NCBI RefSeq assembly: GCF_025642975.1
Contig: NZ_JANZKJ010000002.1
Span: 1-64,000, forward strand
Length of the DNA: 64,000 bases
Source: Pseudomonas sp. RIT-PI-S
GTDB lineage: Bacteria > Pseudomonadota > Gammaproteobacteria > Pseudomonadales > Pseudomonadaceae
Reading direction: 5' to 3'
Under the pieces are notes generated by a model, which was not told where the DNA came from, made no database searches, and saw nothing but the letters and a program-made list of their open reading frames with translations. Shown one piece after another: positions 62,745 through 64,000 of the stretch (the stretch's first letter is position 1; the number at the start of each line of letters is the position of its first letter). Made by a program: the position numbers and the translations under genes.

Positions 62745-64000
62745 TCATTTACCCTGCAACTGATACCCCACCACCAGCTTTTCCAGCCGGTAGCGGGCCT
62801 TGAGCCCGTCGCAGTAGCTGGTGCGCGGCAGGAAGGCGCCGGCACCTTGCAGGTACAGGCTAAGGTCACGTGCGTTATCGCAGCTTTCGAACGTGCGCCC
62901 CTGTAACTCACCCGCGGCCTGAGCCGAGCGCAGCGCGCCCATGGGCGTCCAGTCGGACACGATCAACGCCCCAGCCGGAGCGGAAGCTTCGTAGTAGTGG
63001 GCAAATTCCTCCGCCGAGCGGTCGCGCAAGTACGGCACCATGAAATAGTGGATGTCGTTGCGGTAGGGCAGTGCCTCGCTGTGCACCGGCAGGGGCACCG
63101 CCCCATTGGCATACAGCACCCACATCGCCAGCAATGCCGCCGGCGAGCACAGCGCCGACAGCCCCAGCACCCAGGCCCCGGCGCGGGTGTCTGGCAACAG
63201 GTCGCGCAAGCGCAGCACCCCCAGGATGGCGGCGAACGCGGCCCCCGGCAGGAAGAAGGTAAAGCGGTCGTTCACGTTATAAGAGGCGGCGAACACGAAG
63301 TTCAGCAGCAGCGCCCACCACACCAGGCGCAATTTGCGGTCCTTGGGAAACAGCACAAGCCCCAGCGCCTGCGGCCCGATCAGCGACAGGCACAGCAGCG
63401 CCACCGAGTTCTTCTCATGCCACATGGCGTCGAAGCGCAGCATGCTCCCTTCCCAGTTGGGGTTGCTGTCGAAGGGCGAAGCGCCAGTCAGGTAATGGCG
63501 GCCGATCTGTATCAGGCTCAGGCCAGAGTCCAGGTCGTTGAACATGGCAGGGTAAGCGGTCACGAAGCCGATCACGAAGGCCGGCACGGTGAGCAAAATC
63601 CGCGCGCGCTGCTCCACCAGCAGCCGCAGGTACAGCGGCATCAGCACCACGAACGTCAACTGGTGGATGCTGGCCGCCATGCCGGTGAACAGGCCGATCA
63701 CCAACAACTTGCCGGTGGCTCCAAGGCCACTGCGCCGCTCGAAGTACAGCGCGTAGGCGAGCACCACGAACAAGGCATGGAAGATATACACCTCGGCCTT
63801 GGTCGACACCCAGAACACCGCATGGCACAGCACCGCTACGGTAGCGGCCAGCAGCGCGAGGTTACGCTGCGCGCCAAGGTTGCGGCTCAGCCAGTAAACG
63901 GCCGCCGCCAGAGGCACCAGCAGAATGGAGTTGAGCAGGCTCAGCACCTGGGTGCCAAAGGCTTCGAACACTAGGGTGTTGAAGAACTGGTACAGCGGAT
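62745..64000 (-). CDS. Multipass membrane protein, GT-C glycosyltransferase-like (partial)
   Basis: C-terminal part (418 complete codons visible) of a large membrane protein whose start lies beyond the window. The visible frame begins with PLYQFFNTLVFEAFG and has about nine to ten hydrophobic segments up to residue about 300, then a soluble C-terminal domain with SDWTPMGALRSAQ. This is the plan of DUF2723/GT-C membrane glycosyltransferases, but I see no diagnostic catalytic motif. Function open. Confidence 0.7.
   Translation of the reverse strand, partial: PLYQFFNTLVFEAFGTQVLSLLNSILLVPLAAAVYWLSRNLGAQRNLALLAATVAVLCHAVFWVSTKAEVYIFHALFVVLAYALYFERRSGLGATGKLLVIGLFTGMAASIHQLTFVVLMPLYLRLLVEQRARILLTVPAFVIGFVTAYPAMFNDLDSGLSLIQIGRHYLTGASPFDSNPNWEGSMLRFDAMWHEKNSVALLCLSLIGPQALGLVLFPKDRKLRLVWWALLLNFVFAASYNVNDRFTFFLPGAAFAAILGVLRLRDLLPDTRAGAWVLGLSALCSPAALLAMWVLYANGAVPLPVHSEALPYRNDIHYFMVPYLRDRSAEEFAHYYEASAPAGALIVSDWTPMGALRSAQAAGELQGRTFESCDNARDLSLYLQGAGAFLPRTSYCDGLKARYRLEKLVVGYQLQGK

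Overview
The window looks like chromosomal DNA of a Pseudomonas or very close relative. The gene order tyrS – M23 peptidase – anmK – erpA – argC – hemJ – coq7 – speD – vfr – trpCDG/trpE – rpe – murU/amgK – lptD/surA/pdxA/rsmA/apaGH – glpE – prkA/yeaH/spoVR – cca – folKB – plsY – tsaD – rpsU/dnaG/rpoD follows the familiar pseudomonad arrangement, base composition is GC-rich, and a Vfr-type regulator and the MurNAc recycling pair AmgK/MurU are present. The species cannot be settled from the sequence alone.

Positions 1-42553 are core chromosome: translation (tyrS, tsaD, cca, rpsU, tRNA), cell-wall recycling (anmK, murU, amgK), outer-membrane assembly (lptD, surA), tryptophan, arginine, folate, pyridoxal, polyamine, haem and ubiquinone steps, the PrkA-YeaH-SpoVR stress module, primase and the major sigma factor. 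A tryptophan leader peptide is nested in frame in the end of gph, and trpE sits only about 50 bp from trpG, so the interval that carries the R/F pyocins in P. aeruginosa holds nothing here.

Positions 42585-54167 are an integrated element of about 11.5 kb. It lies in the 3' half of a CAU-anticodon tRNA, is bounded by an exact 48-bp direct repeat, and starts with a tyrosine integrase. It carries an IncP(RP4)-type transfer fragment: a TraK-like gene, an oriT-like inverted repeat with an RP4-like nic sequence, a frameshifted traJ, and trbJ-trbK-trbL. It has no visible relaxase, coupling protein or transfer ATPase. It also carries a perfect match to the IncP KorA operator and two perfect matches to the IncP KorB operator, with no korA or korB gene. 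The simplest reading is a non-autonomous satellite that is mobilised by, and may sense, a resident IncP-type plasmid. Its right half is AT-rich cargo: an OLD-like ATPase/TOPRIM protein, a D12-class adenine methyltransferase, a predicted nucleotidyltransferase and a membrane-anchored coiled-coil protein with a possible nuclease fold. This resembles a defence or genome-conflict module not matched here to a named system.

Positions 54200-64000 are accessory chromosome: a molybdenum aldehyde oxidoreductase operon (paoCBA type), an isocitrate lyase/PEP mutase family gene, a secreted esterase-like lipoprotein, a tyrosine-phosphatase/autotransporter fusion, and a multipass GT-C-like membrane protein cut by the window end.
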